Source of the DNA: Candidatus Thorarchaeota archaeon MP11T_1
GTDB lineage: Archaea > Asgardarchaeota > Thorarchaeia > Thorarchaeales > Thorarchaeaceae
DNA: 9,031 bases
Assembly (NCBI GenBank): GCA_002825515.1
Contig: PJET01000026.1
Coordinates: forward strand, 1 to 9,031
Direction of reading: 5' to 3'
Shown here: positions 6,683 through 9,031 of the stretch, piece after piece
Numbering within the stretch: position 1 is the stretch's first letter
Layout of the letters: each line of letters starts with the position of its first letter
The notes under the pieces: generated by a model
What the model was told of the DNA's origin: nothing
The model's input: the letters and a program-made list of their open reading frames with translations, nothing else
Database searches by the model: none
Translations under genes and position numbers: made by a program

Positions 6683-8544
6683 TAAGATCCTCTACCGCTA
6701 CGAGCGGCATCAATAACAGCATTCGCTGCTTGGCCAGCTTCGTTCAAACCATCAGTTGCGCTAACAGGGGGTTTCTTGACCAGCTCATAATCAACAAATA
6801 TATCCAATACAGAATTAGCTAAAAGGAGCCTGAATTGAGATGGTGTCGAATCAGAAGTATCTAAAGCCCGGGTTACCTGAATTGCAGCGCTAGAAGGCCC
6901 TTGTGTATTTTTGCTCGGCTCGGTAGCCTCCGATTCTGGTGTTACAATCCTCCTTGTTTGAGCATTATAGTCAGTCATATCGACTTCTTCTATAATGACA
7001 TCATCTTCATTAAGACCAAATGTTTTCTGTTTATTTCCACTGATATCTAGTGTGATTGGAACCAAACTTTGTGATGATCCATCTACGTCCTCAGGATAGA
7101 TTAACCAATCTCTGACACTTTCTGCCAACGTGGACATCTCAATATCATCAGAACCGCCAGTTACATAGTACACAATCTTAATCCGGGCTTTCTGTCTTCT
7201 AACAGAAACCTGATTCAAACTACCACTGACCGCATACAGAGTATTGGTAAGAATGTCCTTGTTACGTTCTCCCCAACGTCCACGCAATAATAACTCCAAC
7301 GGTTCGGTATTTTCCGTAAGACGAGAAAGTACTCCCAAATCATCCGATGTGTAGTATCCAACGACTGCTAAAGCACCAAGTGATCTTGCAGATCCTAGCG
7401 TTTGTTGACGTTCGGTCCTGAACTGGCCAGTAAATCCTTGTGCGTTGTACAAAATCTTTCCAGCGATATCTAACATGGTTGGGATATATTCACCAGGATT
7501 ATGGCCATAAGTAAGTTCCAGAGTAGTATCAAGCTTACCATAGCTAAATGCTTGACCTACAGACTTCACATAGAACAACAAGTTACGATCTAAGATGTAT
7601 ACCACGTCTCCGGGTTGATAATATTCGTTGTATCCAGCAACCTGGACTGATCCTTGCAGAATGTTTTCACGTGCAGCTAACAATGTGGCTATAGCATATG
7701 GAGCACATTGGCTATCTGGATCACTCAAAAATGGAGCTTCGATAGCTTTGGATACACGAAGACCATACTGATACCACATATCATAGTCAACAGCATAGGC
7801 AGATGTAATGGCATTTCCATCGCCGGAAGTTTGGAGATTTGATAGTTGATTTCTGGGAACAAAACCCTCCCCAAACAGCCCATTGACTGTAATCATTGTG
7901 AATGGTGGTGGGTTTTCGGAGATAGTGAGGCTAACTATACGGTCAGGTGTAAGCACAAATCTACGACCAGAGCGCGGACCAATATCATCTTCATCTTCGT
8001 ACTCTATCATATGCTCCAAAAATTGAGGTATTTCAGTCCTGCGATAAAGAGATGGGGTTGTTAGCGCTTTTGCTGTTTTATTGCTATTACTAGGTTCAAA
8101 GAGATTTTTGAACCCACCCGAGAAAACGTCCTCGTTTTGCACATCAGGCGCGTTAATACTAACACCTTCCTTGAGATTACGAATAGCATTACTGACGGAC
8201 CTAAGAAGTGTTTGGCGCTCCGCTAGGAAATTGGCAATCTGATTGATGATATTGATACGATCTAGACGGCTAACAGTAGTTCCCTCAGCCAAACGTCTGA
8301 ATCTAGGATTACCAAAGAGTTCATTTACTTTCTTTGGTTCGCGTCCTGTCTTGATACGCAGGCGCTGGCGAATGGGCTCAGCAATATCCGTTTGACGATT
8401 TGGCTGAGTATTGGGGTTGAAGTTAGCAATCGCGTTCGCCTGTACATTCGGCGGAAAGAGTTTGGATACTTTGGTTAAAGTGGATATCTGTTCGCTAATT
8501 TGATCCAGTTCCTTTAGTGCTGTGTTGTCCCAACTTTCGATCAA
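6682..8544 (-). CDS. Tail/baseplate hub protein, C-terminal part (continuation of the upstream hub frame)
   Basis: This 620-codon frame ends at TAA 6684-6682. Residues about 170-366 look like the core of a phage hub (gp27/gpD type): PQFLEHMIEYEDEDDIGPRS (173-192), GRRFVLTPDRIVSLTISENP (193-212), and a Y-x-PGDVVYILDR...LLFYVKSVGQAFSYG strand pair (309-336). These are followed by TTLELTYGHNPGEYIPTMLD (340-359). Hubs form the ring between tail tube and spike. The N-terminal 160 residues are helical and basic. A C-terminal extension (about 370-620) is not recognised. The first start-like codon is TTG at 8544, but CACAAACCAGTCCTGAT before it contains no Shine-Dalgarno, and the first ATG comes only near residue 179. 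The frame is open back to 8670, so I read this as the continuation of the gene at 8562-9031 after a -1 shift, not an independent gene. The exact N-terminus is uncertain. The spike gene follows at once with a 1-base overlap. Confidence 0.75.
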   Translation of the reverse strand: MIESWDNTALKELDQISEQISTLTKVSKLFPPNVQANAIANFNPNTQPNRQTDIAEPIRQRLRIKTGREPKKVNELFGNPRFRRLAEGTTVSRLDRINIINQIANFLAERQTLLRSVSNAIRNLKEGVSINAPDVQNEDVFSGGFKNLFEPSNSNKTAKALTTPSLYRRTEIPQFLEHMIEYEDEDDIGPRSGRRFVLTPDRIVSLTISENPPPFTMITVNGLFGEGFVPRNQLSNLQTSGDGNAITSAYAVDYDMWYQYGLRVSKAIEAPFLSDPDSQCAPYAIATLLAARENILQGSVQVAGYNEYYQPGDVVYILDRNLLFYVKSVGQAFSYGKLDTTLELTYGHNPGEYIPTMLDIAGKILYNAQGFTGQFRTERQQTLGSARSLGALAVVGYYTSDDLGVLSRLTENTEPLELLLRGRWGERNKDILTNTLYAVSGSLNQVSVRRQKARIKIVYYVTGGSDDIEMSTLAESVRDWLIYPEDVDGSSQSLVPITLDISGNKQKTFGLNEDDVIIEEVDMTDYNAQTRRIVTPESEATEPSKNTQGPSSAAIQVTRALDTSDSTPSQFRLLLANSVLDIFVDYELVKKPPVSATDGLNEAGQAANAVIDAARSGRGS

Positions 8545-8561
8545 ATCAGGACTGGTTTGTG

Positions 8562-9031
8562 TCAGTACGTTCCAGAGGGATCTAGTTCCAATCCTACCAT
8601 CACCATTAAAATCTGTGAGGAACCAAAAGAGGAACCTCCCATGGTACCACTTGTGATCAAAGTAATGATTTCATTATCGTTTCTAGCTCCTAGTGAGATG
8701 GCACGAAGACGAATTTCATCCTCTATAATTTCAATTTGATTGAAAATAGCCCGAATCTGGTTGAAATATAGATTCTCTAGGAAATCTGGAAAAACTTTGA
8801 CGCCAGTTTCCTCACGATCCTGGAACATCTTATAGAACACCGAACTTGGGATTCGATTATACAATGGTGGTCGAACCTCAATATGACCTTGTGTATTTGC
8901 AAAACACTCTAATCCCAATAGATTCTTTACACCAGTAATCTTATCGCCAATGGTATTGTATTCACTATTGAAAACCTCAATCTTATTTCCGATCTTCCTT
9001 TCGAAAGCTTGGATATCGAAATTCTTGTCGT
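8562..9031 (-). CDS. Tail/baseplate hub protein, upstream part (runs off the right edge)
   Basis: The frame is open from the window edge to a TGA at 8564-8562, giving 155 visible residues. The TTG at 8918 is not needed as a start, because the coding frame continues upstream of it (visible residues begin DKNFDIQAFERKIGNK). The segment ANTQGHIEVRPPLYNRIPSS (about 45-64), followed by VFYKMFQDREETGVKVFPDF and a helical stretch ending EIIEDEIRLRAISLGA, resembles the middle of large hub proteins, where an IEVRPP-type strand precedes a loader helix. The last residues in this frame (about 135-155, SSQILMVMVGLELDPSGTY) look unlike a natural C-terminus. The overlapping -1 frame there reads sensibly into the next gene. 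The gene is therefore probably the 5' part of one hub gene, joined to 6682-8544 by a frameshift or broken by a mutation or sequencing error. The true start lies beyond the window. Confidence 0.75.
   Translation of the reverse strand, partial: DKNFDIQAFERKIGNKIEVFNSEYNTIGDKITGVKNLLGLECFANTQGHIEVRPPLYNRIPSSVFYKMFQDREETGVKVFPDFLENLYFNQIRAIFNQIEIIEDEIRLRAISLGARNDNEIITLITSGTMGGSSFGSSQILMVMVGLELDPSGTY
8565..8670 (-). other. Frame-change window within the hub gene (-1 direction)
   Basis: Both hub frames are open here. The downstream frame has its last upstream stop (TGA) at 8673-8671, and the upstream frame stops at 8564-8562, so the switch must occur between them. In the downstream frame the stretch from 8613 encodes DFNGDGRIG and then TRSLWNVLTQTSPD, which runs into LIESWDNTALK. 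The upstream frame encodes low-complexity MVMVGLELDPSGTY over the same bases. A U-UUU run (T8628-T8625, codons TCT TTT GGT) is the best slip point, since a Phe tRNA could re-pair with TTT one base back. It is not a canonical X-XXY-YYZ heptamer, and no downstream pseudoknot was established. Confidence 0.65.
8617..8636 (-). repeat. Short tandem direct repeat (GGTTCCTC twice, separated by TTTT)
   Basis: On the minus strand GGTTCCTC occurs at 8636-8629 and again at 8624-8617, with exactly TTTT between. It lies inside the frame-change window, just before the sequence that makes sense in the downstream frame. The repeat unit (12 bases) would itself keep the frame, but such a repeat plus a T run is a likely place for replication slippage or an assembly error. 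Confidence 0.7.

Noticed and set aside
6428..6685. Plus-strand 85-codon open frame opposite the spike OB fold
   Set aside because: It is antisense to a conserved domain, with no ribosome binding site or family resemblance.
8544..8564. Independent translation start (TTG at 8544) for the downstream hub frame by reinitiation after the TGA
   Set aside because: No Shine-Dalgarno lies in the 17 bases between stop and TTG, and sensible coding continues upstream of the TTG in the same frame. Kept only as an alternative.
7846..8739. Plus-strand open frames of 72 and 60 codons opposite the hub
   Set aside because: They are antisense shadows; the minus-strand reading gives recognisable hub segments over the same bases.
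8916..8918. TTG at 8918 as the start of a 118-residue gene
   Set aside because: The frame stays open and coding-like to the window edge, so the TTG is more likely an internal leucine codon of a longer gene.
1..9031. CRISPR array, tRNA, IS element, attachment site or defence system
   Set aside because: I saw no repeat-spacer pattern, cloverleaf-like sequence, transposase or terminal inverted repeats. The block is filled by structural phage genes.

Overview
The window is a compact late-gene block from a contractile-tailed (myovirus-type) bacteriophage or a prophage of one. All supportable genes lie on the minus strand and read from right to left, and together they form a baseplate module. No integrase, replication gene, tRNA, IS element or host gene is visible, so the host cannot be named. 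The large, tightly packed structural genes suggest a sizeable myophage, but a tailocin-like remnant cannot be excluded from this fragment alone.

In order of transcription (right to left): 9031-8562 is the N-terminal or middle part of a tail hub protein, cut by the window edge. 8544-6682 is the rest of the same hub, in the -1 frame. 6682-4637 is a central spike protein with an N-terminal OB fold and a C-terminal beta-helix. 4628-2487 is a 713-residue protein with a strongly hydrophobic N-terminal third, a cysteine cluster and a C-terminal Ig-like domain. 2487-793 is an unrecognised 564-residue protein. 784-353 is a gp25/gpW-like baseplate wedge protein. 285-1 is the first 95 residues of a baseplate J/gp6-like wedge protein. 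Hub, spike, gp25-like and J-like is the standard order of a myophage baseplate cassette (compare V-W-J of P2). Here two large extra proteins sit between the spike and the gp25-like gene.

The genes are joined by TAATG stop/start overlaps (at 6682 and 2487) or by Shine-Dalgarno sequences that overlap the preceding stop (at 793 and 4637), so they are probably one translationally coupled transcript. The only gap of note is 67 bases before the J-like gene.

The most interesting points are: (1) the hub is broken by a frame change within 8565-8670. The downstream frame stays open upstream of its first possible start, has no ribosome binding site, and encodes a calcium-loop-like DFNGDGRIG motif there. 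This could be a programmed -1 frameshift, a recent mutation or a sequencing error. (2) A membrane-spanning protein is built into the baseplate operon. (3) The spike carries about 430 residues of unrecognised sequence between its two diagnostic domains.
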